Below, in pieces: positions 8,599 to 17,024 of a DNA stretch of 64,000 nt. The DNA is taken from NCBI GenBank assembly GCA_038043245.1, contig JBBTCH010000002.1, forward strand, positions 186,001 through 250,000, written 5' to 3'. The stretch is from JACPFV01 sp038043245 (lineage in GTDB: Bacteria; Pseudomonadota; Gammaproteobacteria; Nevskiales; Nevskiaceae). How positions within the stretch are numbered: position 1 is the stretch's first letter; the number at the start of each line of letters is the position of its first letter. Both the position numbers and the translations under genes were made by a program. Under the pieces are notes generated by a model, which made no database searches, was not told where the DNA came from, and was given only the letters and a program-made list of their open reading frames with translations.

Positions 8599-8880
8599 AT
8601 GTCCCCGCTGATCCGCCGCCTGCTGCTGGTTGCTTCACTGGTCTTCGGCCAGTGGCTGGCGGTCGCGCACGCCAGCGAGCATCACGTGCTGGCGCAAAAG
8701 CATGCGTGCTCGCTGTGCCTGCATGTGCAGCCGCTCGATGCCGGCGCCGCCGCGCCGGCACTGAACCTGACCCTGGTTGCTGCCGAAGCTGCGGTGCTGC
8801 ACCTGACCGCGGTTGCACCGGAAGTGGTCTCCCGTCACCACTACCGAAGCCGCGCGCCGCCGACAGATCTCGCTGACTGA
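8599..8880 (+). CDS. Small exported Cys/His protein upstream of a TonB receptor (DUF2946-like)
   Basis: A 93-residue protein with a hydrophobic N-terminal segment (LLLVASLVFGQWLAVAHA) ending in a likely signal peptidase site. It is followed by a His/Cys cluster, SEHHVLAQKHACSLCLH, with an HxCxxC pattern suited to transition-metal binding, then an Ala-rich tail. Small proteins of this design often precede metal-related TonB receptors. Here the receptor starts 55 bases downstream on the same strand. A Met five codons upstream (8584) is an alternative start. The metal-binding role is an inference. Confidence 0.6.
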   Translation: MSPLIRRLLLVASLVFGQWLAVAHASEHHVLAQKHACSLCLHVQPLDAGAAAPALNLTLVAAEAAVLHLTAVAPEVVSRHHYRSRAPPTDLAD

Positions 8881-8935
8881 AAATCGTCCCACCGCAGAGG
8901 GTGGTGTTTGTTTTATTTCAGCTTCGAGGTCCTTC

Positions 8936-11035
8936 GTGAACGCATCCCATCGTTTTTTTTCCGCCGCGCTGCTTTTCCCCCTCGCCACAGGGGTCGGTGC
9001 GCAGTCACCCGCGCCGGCCGCCTCGCTCGACACCATCGAGGTCTACGCCAGTCCGTTTCTCGGGCGTACCGCCGATGAGCTGGTGGTGCCGGTGACGGTG
9101 ATTACCGGCGCCGAACTGGATCGCAAGCGCTCCTCCAACATCGGCGAGGTGCTGTCCAGCGAGCCGGGCATCTCGACCTCGGGCTTCGGCCCCGGCGTCG
9201 GCCGGCCGGTGATCCGCGGTCAGGCGGGTCCGCGCGTGCAGGTGCTGGAAAACGGCATCAGCGCGCTGGATGTCTCCGACCTCTCGCCCGACCACGCGGT
9301 GACCATAGACCCGACGCACGCGACACAGATCGAGATCATCCGCGGCCCGGCGACGCTGCTTTACGGCAACGGCGCCAATGGCGGCGTCATCAACATCGTC
9401 AATGAGCACCTGAGCGAAGACCCTGAGAACGGCTATCAGTTGTCGGGCGAGGGCAGCTACAGCGGCAACGGCCGGCTTGGTAGCGGTCATCTCGAAGGCC
9501 ACTGGGGCAACGGCGTATTCAAGCTCCACGCCGACGGCGCGCGCCACAGCAACGGCGACTACGACATTCCCGGATTCCCGGACGTGGCGCAGACCGGAAC
9601 GTTGGGCCGCCTGAGCAACAGCTTCAGCATTCAAGAGAACGCTTCGTTCTCGGCGGCGTATACCGGCGAAAACAATTCCGTCGGCCTCGCTTTTTCCGCG
9701 CTTGACGGCATCTATGGTCTGCCCAATGAAGCCACTGCGCTGATCAAACAGAACCAGAACCGCTTCGACCTGCGCGCGACCACGCGCAGTCCGCTGCCCG
9801 GCATCGAGGCGGCGCGCGTGCAGCTCGGCGCCAACGTCTACCGTCACACCGAGTTCGAAGACCCGGTGACGCCTGGCACCGATTTCCATAACGCCGAAGT
9901 GCAGTCACGCATCGAGGTCACCCATGCCGCCTTCGGGCCGCTGAACGGTGCGTTCGGTCTGCAGATTGGCAGCCGCGATTTCGCCGCGATCGGCGACGAG
10001 GCGCTGACCCCGCGCACGCTCAGCGACTCGCTGGCGCTCTTCTTCGTCGAGGATCTGAAGCTGCCGCGCGGCACGCTGGAACTTGGCGTGCGCGCCGAGT
10101 CCTTCGACCACGCGCCGGACGATGCCACGCGCGGCAATCCGCTCAAGGGCAACAGCCCCGCGCGTGATTTCACGCCGGTCAGCGCCTCGGTCGGCTACCT
10201 GCTGCCGCTCGCACACGAGTATCACGCCCGTGTCAGCTACGGCCGCGCCCAGCGCGCGCCACGGCCGGAAGAGCTGTACAGCTTCGGCGCGCACGTCGCC
10301 ACCGGCGCCTTCGAGCGAGGCGATGCCCGCCTGCTGCTCGAAACCTCGAACAACATCGAATTGTCGTTGGACAAACACATCGGCCGCTGGACCGGCTCGG
10401 CAGCGCTGTATTACACGCAGTTCGACAACTATGTGTTACAGGCGGCGGTCGATTGCAATCTCAACCCCGACGATCCCGGCCCTTGCGCGCCCGACGGCAC
10501 GCCAGACCGTGTTGCGGAAAACCCGGCGCCGCCGCCGGATTTCATCTTCGATCCGGCCGGTGATCTGGTCCTGCTCGACTACACCCAGGCCAAAGCCGAT
10601 TTTTACGGCCTGGAATTGCAGTCGGCGCTGGCGCTGATTGAACAGGGGCCCTTCACGCTCAGCGGTCGCGTCTTCACTGACTTTGTACAAGGAAGGCTGG
10701 ACAACGGCGGCGGCCTGCCGCGCATCACGCCGACGCGCTTTGGTTTTGGTTTTGACGTCGGTTTCCACGGACTGACCGGCTCGCTCGACATCGTCAGCGT
10801 GCAAGACCAGAACCGCTTGGCTTCCCTCGAAACCGCGACACGCGGATACACGCTGGTGAATCTGGATCTGGGGTATGACTTCAAGCTGGGCGACAAGACC
10901 CAGGCAACGGTCTACCTTCGCGGACGCAACCTCGCCGACGAGGAAATCCGTCACCACAGCTCGTTCATCAAGGATTCCGTCACTGCGCCCGGTCGTGCGC
11001 TGTTGACCGGCTTGCGGCTTGAGTTTGGCAGCTGA
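8936..11035 (+). CDS. TonB-dependent outer-membrane receptor, ZnuD-like
   Basis: A 699-residue receptor starting at GTG 8936, with a signal peptide ending at VGAQS, a TonB-box-like segment LDTIEVYASP, a plug domain (VVPVTVITGAELDRKRSSNIGEVL; RGPATLLYGNGANGGVINIV near residue 140) and a 22-strand-type barrel ending RALLTGLRLEFGS. The plug contains SDLSPDHAVTIDPTHATQIE, very like the ZnuD branch of zinc receptors. A DPxxPGPCAPDGTPD loop near residue 520 may be an external ligand loop. TonB-dependent uptake of zinc or another metal is the best inference; the preceding Cys/His peptide supports it. No clear Zur box was found. Confidence 0.8.
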   Translation: MNASHRFFSAALLFPLATGVGAQSPAPAASLDTIEVYASPFLGRTADELVVPVTVITGAELDRKRSSNIGEVLSSEPGISTSGFGPGVGRPVIRGQAGPRVQVLENGISALDVSDLSPDHAVTIDPTHATQIEIIRGPATLLYGNGANGGVINIVNEHLSEDPENGYQLSGEGSYSGNGRLGSGHLEGHWGNGVFKLHADGARHSNGDYDIPGFPDVAQTGTLGRLSNSFSIQENASFSAAYTGENNSVGLAFSALDGIYGLPNEATALIKQNQNRFDLRATTRSPLPGIEAARVQLGANVYRHTEFEDPVTPGTDFHNAEVQSRIEVTHAAFGPLNGAFGLQIGSRDFAAIGDEALTPRTLSDSLALFFVEDLKLPRGTLELGVRAESFDHAPDDATRGNPLKGNSPARDFTPVSASVGYLLPLAHEYHARVSYGRAQRAPRPEELYSFGAHVATGAFERGDARLLLETSNNIELSLDKHIGRWTGSAALYYTQFDNYVLQAAVDCNLNPDDPGPCAPDGTPDRVAENPAPPPDFIFDPAGDLVLLDYTQAKADFYGLELQSALALIEQGPFTLSGRVFTDFVQGRLDNGGGLPRITPTRFGFGFDVGFHGLTGSLDIVSVQDQNRLASLETATRGYTLVNLDLGYDFKLGDKTQATVYLRGRNLADEEIRHHSSFIKDSVTAPGRALLTGLRLEFGS

Positions 11036-11038
11036 GAC

Positions 11039-11641
11039 TCAGCGCACCTGCATGGGGAAGAACGCCGGGGTCTGTTCGACGCGGCGCAACCAAGCATTGA
11101 CCGCCGGGTATTTCGTCAAGTCATAGCCACCTTCAGGCGCGACATGCGTGTAGGCGTAGAGCGCGATGTCGGCGATGCTGTAATCGTTGCCGGCGAGAAA
11201 CGAGGTTTTCGCCAGTTGCGTGTCCATGACGCCGAGTGCGGCATAGCCCTTCTTCATCGCCTCGGTGATTTTTTCTTTCCACTCGGTTTGCTTGTGCAGA
11301 AACTTGACCCAGAAGCGCACGGTAGCGATGTAGGGCTCGTGTGAGTACTGCTCGAAGAACAGCCATTCCAGCACCTTGGCGCGCGCGTATCTGTCGCCAG
11401 GCAGATAGGCGGTTCCTTCGGCCAGGTAGCAGAGCATGGCGTTGGATTCGGCGAGGAACTGCGCCGGTTTCACTTCCAGCAGCGGCACCTTGCCGTTGGC
11501 GTTCTTCGCCAGAAACTCCGGCGTGCGGGTCTCACCCTTGAGCAGGTCCACCTCGACCCACTCGAACGGAATCCCCAGCTGTTTCATCAGCACCGCCGGT
11601 TTCCAGCAGTTGCCGGAGCCGGTCATGCCGTAGAGTTTCAT
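11039..11641 (-). CDS. Glutathione S-transferase family protein
   Basis: A 200-residue protein with an N-terminal thioredoxin-like domain (MKLYGMTGSGNCWKPAVLMK; NGKVPLLEVKP; FLAESNAMLCYLAEG, where ESNA is the glutathione-gamma-Glu binding turn) and a C-terminal helical domain with the N-capping box SIADIALYAY. It probably conjugates or binds glutathione in the cytoplasm. Its ATG overlaps the stop of the upstream barrel gene (ATGA), making it the last gene of the TetR-linked export operon. This suggests detoxification or thiol chemistry on the molecule that is exported. Confidence 0.88.
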   Translation of the reverse strand: MKLYGMTGSGNCWKPAVLMKQLGIPFEWVEVDLLKGETRTPEFLAKNANGKVPLLEVKPAQFLAESNAMLCYLAEGTAYLPGDRYARAKVLEWLFFEQYSHEPYIATVRFWVKFLHKQTEWKEKITEAMKKGYAALGVMDTQLAKTSFLAGNDYSIADIALYAYTHVAPEGGYDLTKYPAVNAWLRRVEQTPAFFPMQVR

Positions 11642-12921
11642 GGACCCTTCAGGCCAAAGTAACGGATGAGTTCGAAGGAGATGTAATCGTCGTCGCGGAA
11701 GCTGAAGGTGGGATCGGCGGCGTCGGTGTTGGCGAACAGGCGCATCTCGATCACGCCTTTCCAGTCCGAGCCGATACGGCGGCTGGCCTCGATATTGGAG
11801 AACACGGCCTGCGTGTCGGCATCGACGATGACGCCCGCCAGCAGCTCGCTGCTGGCCTCGTCGTTCAAGGCCACGCGCGTGCCGGCAAAGATATCGTTGT
11901 TGAACGGCGTCGGCGCGGTGTCGCCGCGCTCGTCCCACAGATATTCCGAGATGACGCCGACATCGGCGCTGCCAAGCACGCCATTGAAGGTGTATTCGAA
12001 CCCGGTGGCGAAGGCAGCGTAGGTGTCAAAACGGCTGCGCTGATGGATCGCCTCCAGCTTCAGCAGCCAACCCCTGAGCACATAGTTGGCGTCGAGCCCG
12101 GTCTGGTCGATCTGGTCGTAGATCGGCACCAGCATCGGACCGTTGGCGGTCAACACCAGACCGCCCGGCGTCGCCGGCGCGAAGCGCGGCGCGCGCGCGG
12201 TGCCGGAAAAATGCGAGAGGCCCAGGTCGAATCCGCTCTTGCTGAGCGAATAACGCGCCGCCCAGGCCGGCGTGCCGCGTGAGATGCCGGGCTCGAAGAC
12301 CGGTTCGGCGTCGGTGGCGACGGTCAGCGGAAAACGCAGGCGCGCATCGAAATCCGGGAACGTGCGTTCGCGGAAATAGGGCAGGTAGAACGCGGTGAAA
12401 GTGCCGTAGTCGCTGATGTACGACAGATCCAGCATCGGCTGGCCGAGCTTGTCCTCGGTGTCAGGGTTCTCGATCAGGTCGGTCTGGTTGAGCACATCGA
12501 CCAGATGCAGCGATTCGATGGTGCCCCAGAACACCTTGCGCACACCGGCACGCGCTTCCCACGCACCGCTGCGATGGCGCAAGTACATTTCGCGGATATC
12601 CGCGTGCGTGCGGCGATCGTCCACCGAGTCCAGCCGCAGGAACGGCGTCAGCGTGAACTGGGTGTCGCGATCCCACTCGTAGCGAAACTCCGGCTGCAGA
12701 CGCAGTGACACATCGGCGTTGGCCTGCCGCGGGTCCAGCGGCGCGAACAGGAACACGCGCGACTCGAGGCCGAGTTCGGTGTCGAGCTTGTAACGGCCTT
12801 CAGACAGCCAGGGCGCCACGCCGGTGGCCGAGGTATTGCGCGCGGGATCCAGCCGCGCGAATTCGCCCGCCGAGGCGAGGCCGCTGGCCAGCAGCAGCGG
12901 CAAGGTGAGCCGGAGACTCAT
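11638..12921 (-). CDS. Outer-membrane beta-barrel protein of an RND/LolA-like export operon
   Basis: A 427-residue protein with a signal peptide (MSLRLTLPLLLASGLASA) and many amphipathic strands ending in aromatic residues (YRYEWDR-type patterns; FELIRYFGLKGP at the end). No repeats or catalytic motif are visible. It starts four bases inside the stop of the LolA-like gene and overlaps the GST gene, so all three are co-translated. Proteins in this position beside an RND protein and an outer-membrane lipoprotein-sorting-like protein resemble the DUF1302-type barrels. It may receive lipid or lipoprotein cargo at the outer membrane, which is inference. Confidence 0.65.
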   Translation of the reverse strand: MSLRLTLPLLLASGLASAGEFARLDPARNTSATGVAPWLSEGRYKLDTELGLESRVFLFAPLDPRQANADVSLRLQPEFRYEWDRDTQFTLTPFLRLDSVDDRRTHADIREMYLRHRSGAWEARAGVRKVFWGTIESLHLVDVLNQTDLIENPDTEDKLGQPMLDLSYISDYGTFTAFYLPYFRERTFPDFDARLRFPLTVATDAEPVFEPGISRGTPAWAARYSLSKSGFDLGLSHFSGTARAPRFAPATPGGLVLTANGPMLVPIYDQIDQTGLDANYVLRGWLLKLEAIHQRSRFDTYAAFATGFEYTFNGVLGSADVGVISEYLWDERGDTAPTPFNNDIFAGTRVALNDEASSELLAGVIVDADTQAVFSNIEASRRIGSDWKGVIEMRLFANTDAADPTFSFRDDDYISFELIRYFGLKGP

Positions 12922-13715
12922 TGCGTCGCCTGCAGCGCGCTCTGGTCGAAGTCGCGCTCATCAAGCCCGGTCTTGAACTTGTAGTTGCTGAACTTGAGCG
13001 TGGTGGATTTGCCGGTCTGGTGGTTGATCACGTCGAGCTTGTCCGCGCGCCAGAACTTGCCGAGATATTGCCTGTAGCCGGAGAGTGTCAGCGTCTTCAG
13101 CAGCGACTGCTTGCGGTCGTAGAACTCGATCTTCAGCGGCCGGTACTCGGCCTTGTCCATCCACACGATCTGGCGGGTATAGCCGGAGTTCGCATCCACC
13201 GGGTAGCGCTCGAAGACAAAGCAGTCCTTGCCGTCGTGTTTCTCGTCCTTGATCCACTTGTAGGTGTATTTCTCCGGCTCCTGCGAGCCGAGATCCTCGT
13301 AGGCGAACTCGCTGCCCATGAACGGACCGCTTTTATTGTTGCTGGCGATGCGCTTGACGCGCTTGACCGCCGGCAGATACAGCCAGCGATCGTCGTCATC
13401 GGTCTTGTGCGAGAACGTCAGCAGGGCGGTGCCGGCGACGTCTTTCGGCTCGTCGAAGATGACCAGCGATTTGTCGCCGTCGCCGGAGACTTCCAGCGTT
13501 TTGTTGCGGATCTCGCGCTTGGACTCGCTGCCGGCCTTGTTGCGCAGGATCATCTGCATGGTCGAGGCGGTATCGCCGTAACCGTCGTTGCGCTTCTCCG
13601 ACTCGCGCGAAATCGCCAAGCCTTTCGCTTCAGGCGTTTCCGCAAAAGCGGGCAACGCAGTGGCCGCAAGCAGAACGGCGGCGAAGAGGGAGCTACTTGG
13701 CAGCGAGAGCGTCAT
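12918..13715 (-). CDS. Outer-membrane lipoprotein-sorting-like protein (LolA/COG2834 fold)
   Basis: A 265-residue protein with a signal peptide ending at PAFAETPEA. The mature domain has the COG2834 landmarks MILRNKAGSESKRE, KSLVIFDEPKDVAGTALLTF, RWLYLPAVKRVKRI, GSEFAYEDL and IVWMDKAEYRPLKIEFYD, which form the open LolA-like half-barrel that holds acyl chains. It is usually encoded beside an RND/MMPL transporter, as here: its start overlaps the RND gene by 23 bases. The likely role is periplasmic carriage of a lipidic substrate from the RND protein to the outer membrane. The substrate is unknown. Confidence 0.85.
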   Translation of the reverse strand: MTLSLPSSSLFAAVLLAATALPAFAETPEAKGLAISRESEKRNDGYGDTASTMQMILRNKAGSESKREIRNKTLEVSGDGDKSLVIFDEPKDVAGTALLTFSHKTDDDDRWLYLPAVKRVKRIASNNKSGPFMGSEFAYEDLGSQEPEKYTYKWIKDEKHDGKDCFVFERYPVDANSGYTRQIVWMDKAEYRPLKIEFYDRKQSLLKTLTLSGYRQYLGKFWRADKLDVINHQTGKSTTLKFSNYKFKTGLDERDFDQSALQATQ

Positions 13716-16086
13716 TGGGAATCTCCGAAGGGGCAGCAGTTTGCGGGATGTTTTCGCGGTCCACCATCAACACCAGCAGCGGCAGCAGCAACAGGTCCAC
13801 CGGCAGTGCGATGACGATGGCGATGGTGGTGAGCAGGGACATGGTCGAGTTGGGCAGGAATCCGGACAGGGCGAGGATCGAGAAGCCTGACGCCAGGATC
13901 AGCGTGGTGACGATCATCGCCGAACCCGCTTCGTGGAAGGCGTAACGGATCGAATCTTCCGGGTTCAGCTTGATCTCGCGCCGCGCGCGCAGATATTTGC
14001 TGATGAAGTGGATGGTGTCGTCAACGATGATGCCAACCACCATGTTCACCACCACCGCCATGGTGAAGATGATCTCGCCGTCGATCAGCGCCCAGATGCC
14101 GAAGGCCATGCCCAGCGGCAGCAGGTTGGGCACCAGCGTCAGCAGGCCCATCCGGCGCGAGCGCAGGCCCGGCAGCAGCAGCAGCGAGATGCCGGCCATG
14201 CAGAACGGCAGCGAGATGAAATTGCTCTCGATGTTGCGCTTGGCGATGTGCGCGAACATCACCGGCGGGCCGGTGCCGCGCGTCTCCAGTTTCGGCGCGT
14301 TGTCGTGCAGCCATTGCGCGGCGGCGTCCTCGACCTCGCGCGTCTGCACCGACTTCATGTCCTTGAAGGTGACGACGAAGCGCACCGCCGATTTGTCGAG
14401 ATTGATCTGGTTGTTGAGGTCGAGACCGAACGGCAGCGACATCTCATAGAGCAACAGATACTGCGCCGCCAGATCGCGCTGCTCCGGGATCTTGTAGAAC
14501 GCCGGGTCGTCGCCGTGCATGTTCTTGTTCAGGCGCTTGAACACATCGGCGAAATTGCCGACGAACAGCACCTTGTCCTTGTAGGGGCCGGTCTTCCACC
14601 AGTTGGAAAACGCTTCGAGCTGACCGAGGAACGCCGGCTCGGAGACGCCGTTGCTTTCGCCGGAGTTGAGCGACCATTCGATGTAATAGAAGCCGAGCCC
14701 CTTGTCGACGATGTAGTCGGTGTCCTGGCGGAACTGCACGTGCTTGCCGAAATAGTGGCGGAATTTGTCGTTGGCCTCGTTCAGCGGCATCAGCGCGGTC
14801 AGGCCAGCCACCACCGCGAGCACGCCCCAGAACACCGGCTTTTTGTTGCGCAGCACGAACTCGGCGTGGCGGTCCATCAGGCGTTCCAGCAACGCGCTCT
14901 TGCGCTCTTTGGGCACACGCGCCGGCAGGATCGCCAGCAGCGCCGGCAACAGGGTGATCGCCAGCAGCCAGGAGATCATGCCGCCCATCGAAGTGATGTT
15001 GCCGAGCGCCGTCAGCGGCGGCGAGTCGGTGAAGTTGGTACCGAGGAAACACAGCGACGTGGTGGCGGACACCAGGAACACCGGCGTGAAGTTGATGCGC
15101 ATCGACTCGATGATCGCCTCGTGCTTGCTCCAGCCCTGCCGCATCAGCGAGAACATGGTCAGACAGATGTGGACGCTGTCGGCCACCGCCAGCACGGTGA
15201 TGATCTGCGGCGCCTGCACCACCGGCGGTGTCAGGCCTATCCCCAGATATCCGGCCAGCCCCATCGCCGCCATCGACGACAACAGCACGACCAGCAAGGT
15301 GCCCAGCACCGCCCACCCCGAGCGCAGCATCACCCACATGATCAAAAAGATGACGCCGTACATCAGCGGCACCAGCGACTTCATGTCGGTGATGGCCGCC
15401 TCGGTGAAGGCGTTGCTCATCATGTTCGAGCCGGTGGTGTGGATCTCGATGTCGGGATACTGCGCCATGAAGCGGTCACGCAGGGCGCGGCCGGCGGCCA
15501 CCGTTTCGGGCAGCTCCTGCGGCGAGGCCTGCGGGAACTGCGAGATGACGTTGACCACGATCATGTCGCCGCTCGGCGTCGCCATACGGCTGATCAAGGC
15601 CGGCTCGGCCAGCGTGATCTTTTTCACCTGCGCGGCCAGCGCCGGCGTGACTTCGACGCCGTCCGGCACCAGCGGGCCGACCACCAGATCGTCGCCGTTG
15701 GCGACGGTGTTCTGGAAATTGGTCACCGAATCCACGCGCATCGTATACGGCAGCTTCCAGGCCTCGGCGGTGAAATCGCGCGCGGCGGTCAGGACGCGCG
15801 GGCTGAAGGCATCGCCGTCCTTGGGCGCGAACGCGAAGAAGATGCTGTCGCTCTTGTTATAGAGGTTCTGCACCTCGTCAAAAGTGATCAGCTGCGGATT
15901 GGTCGGGCCGAAGTAATCGCGAAAATCGGTGGAGAACTTGAGCAAGCGCCCGCCAGAGGTCAGGGCGGCAACCGCCAGCAAGCTGGCCAGCACCACCCAT
16001 ACGCGATGACGCACCAGAAAGCGCGCGTAGCTCAGGACATTGCGGTCGTAATTCGACAGATCTTCAAATTTGGGTTGGACGTGCAT
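13693..16086 (-). CDS. RND/MMPL-type exporter
   Basis: A 797-residue membrane protein with two-fold RND architecture: TM1 (VWVVLASLLAVAALTSGG) followed by a large periplasmic loop, six helices around residues 230-400, a second TM (FWGVLAVVAGLTALMPL), a second periplasmic loop, and a final helical bundle with NMVVGIIVDDTIHFISKYL, the family's Asp-containing TM4-like motif. It belongs to the COG1033 predicted exporters, which work without a membrane-fusion protein. ATG 16086 is preferred because the longer frame starts at a TTG inside the upstream gap. It forms an operon with the LolA-like, barrel and GST genes. Confidence 0.88.
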   Translation of the reverse strand: MHVQPKFEDLSNYDRNVLSYARFLVRHRVWVVLASLLAVAALTSGGRLLKFSTDFRDYFGPTNPQLITFDEVQNLYNKSDSIFFAFAPKDGDAFSPRVLTAARDFTAEAWKLPYTMRVDSVTNFQNTVANGDDLVVGPLVPDGVEVTPALAAQVKKITLAEPALISRMATPSGDMIVVNVISQFPQASPQELPETVAAGRALRDRFMAQYPDIEIHTTGSNMMSNAFTEAAITDMKSLVPLMYGVIFLIMWVMLRSGWAVLGTLLVVLLSSMAAMGLAGYLGIGLTPPVVQAPQIITVLAVADSVHICLTMFSLMRQGWSKHEAIIESMRINFTPVFLVSATTSLCFLGTNFTDSPPLTALGNITSMGGMISWLLAITLLPALLAILPARVPKERKSALLERLMDRHAEFVLRNKKPVFWGVLAVVAGLTALMPLNEANDKFRHYFGKHVQFRQDTDYIVDKGLGFYYIEWSLNSGESNGVSEPAFLGQLEAFSNWWKTGPYKDKVLFVGNFADVFKRLNKNMHGDDPAFYKIPEQRDLAAQYLLLYEMSLPFGLDLNNQINLDKSAVRFVVTFKDMKSVQTREVEDAAAQWLHDNAPKLETRGTGPPVMFAHIAKRNIESNFISLPFCMAGISLLLLPGLRSRRMGLLTLVPNLLPLGMAFGIWALIDGEIIFTMAVVVNMVVGIIVDDTIHFISKYLRARREIKLNPEDSIRYAFHEAGSAMIVTTLILASGFSILALSGFLPNSTMSLLTTIAIVIALPVDLLLLPLLVLMVDRENIPQTAAPSEIPNDALAAK

Positions 16087-16152
16087 GGCGTATCTCTGGG
16101 TGCTGTGCTGTGAACTTAGTGCGTTCGGGTTGCGGTTCAATTACCTGCGAGG

Positions 16153-16779
16153 TCATTCGTCGCAGTGTTTGGGGCGCAGATGTTCGAGGTAATCCACCAG
16201 TCCGCGGAAACTGGCTTCGAGGAACTCGCGCGACTGCGTGGCCTTGCCCATGCCGACACCGCCTTCGATCGCGCTGATGATGAATGCGGCGGCATCGGCC
16301 GGCGTCACGTCTTTGCGCACCTGGCCCGCGGCCTGTCCGTTCTTCAGGGCCTTGGCGACGCCCGCGCGCCAGTTCTTGAGGATGCCGTTGAGCCGCTCGC
16401 GGAAACCCTCGTCCACCGGCGACATCTCGTTGATCAGGTTGTTGAACGGACAGCCGAGCGTCATCCCGCGTTCGCTGCGCTCGCGCGTCAGCCGCTTGCA
16501 CAGCGCCACGGCGGTGTCGATGACGTTGTGCGCCTCGGCCACCGGTTTCCAGTTTTCCTCGACGAACGGCCGCACGATTTCGTCCACCACTGCATATCCG
16601 AGCTCCGCCTTGTTCTCGAAGTGGTGATACAGCGCACCCTTGGTGACCCCGGTCTTTTCGATGATGGCGTCGAGGCTGGCGGCGCGGAAGCCGTGCTTGT
16701 GGATCTCCTCGAACGCGGCCGCCAGCAGCTCCTGACGTGTGGCGTCGGGCTGGCGCTTGAGTGTGGCGGCTGGAGACAT
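16153..16779 (-). CDS. TetR/AcrR-family repressor of the RND operon
   Basis: A 208-residue regulator. Its N-terminal TetR domain is clear: TRQELLAAAFEEIHKHGF, then ASLDAIIEKTGVTKGALYHHF (helix-turn-helix, residues about 35-55). The C-terminal domain contains LGCPFNNLINEMS, typical of the branch that senses electrophiles or lipophilic compounds; its Cys could be reactive. It lies 66 bases upstream of the RND gene on the same strand, and a near-perfect palindrome sits just upstream of its own start. Autorepression together with control of the export operon is the natural inference. ATG 16779 is chosen over an upstream in-frame codon that lies inside the operator. Confidence 0.88.
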   Translation of the reverse strand: MSPAATLKRQPDATRQELLAAAFEEIHKHGFRAASLDAIIEKTGVTKGALYHHFENKAELGYAVVDEIVRPFVEENWKPVAEAHNVIDTAVALCKRLTRERSERGMTLGCPFNNLINEMSPVDEGFRERLNGILKNWRAGVAKALKNGQAAGQVRKDVTPADAAAFIISAIEGGVGMGKATQSREFLEASFRGLVDYLEHLRPKHCDE

Positions 16780-16793
16780 GGGGGCGGCATTAC

Positions 16794-16811
16794 ATACCAA
16801 CCGGTAGGTAT
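16794..16811. promoter_or_regulatory. TetR-type operator palindrome
   Basis: ATACCAACCGGTAGGTAT is an 18-bp inverted repeat with one mismatched base pair, centred on ACCGGT. It lies 15 bases upstream of the tetR start codon. Operators of the form TACC-N-ACCGGT-N-GGTA are common for TetR/AcrR repressors, so this is the probable binding site of the adjacent regulator. Confidence 0.75.
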
Positions 16812-16863
16812 CTGCAACCTCTCAAGACAGCATCGGGCTAGGCCGGGACCGTCAGCCGACGCT

Positions 16864-16881
16864 CGACACCGTGCGGTGTCG
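16864..16881. repeat. Perfect inverted repeat between tetR and mgtE
   Basis: CGACACCG-TG-CGGTGTCG has perfect 8-bp arms. It can fold as a 7-bp stem with a GTGC loop, or be a dimeric protein site. No U-tract follows on either strand. The rest of the 16812-17024 gap contains no gene; a ribosome-binding site (AGGGAG) begins at 17011. Confidence 0.45.
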
Positions 16882-17024
16882 ACCTGGCAAGGCTGCAAAC
16901 CGGCGCGGCCCAGCAGGCGCGTGCTGGCGAATATTCAGACGTCGGTCACAGCGACGGGCGATTGAAGGGCTGCGGCATAATCCCTCGCATACCCCCATAA
17001 GCCGCAGGCAAGGGAGAGGCCGCC

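Noticed and set aside
13933..16113. A 726-codon open frame on the plus strand, antisense to the RND gene
   Set aside because: It is rich in Arg, His, Gln and Ala with no recognisable domain, as expected for a shadow frame in GC-rich DNA. The minus-strand frame encodes a clear RND protein. The long antisense frames at 38290-40029 and 59640-61439 were rejected for the same reason.
16882..17024. Possible M-box magnesium riboswitch before mgtE
   Set aside because: None of the conserved M-box segments could be found in the short gap before the start codon.
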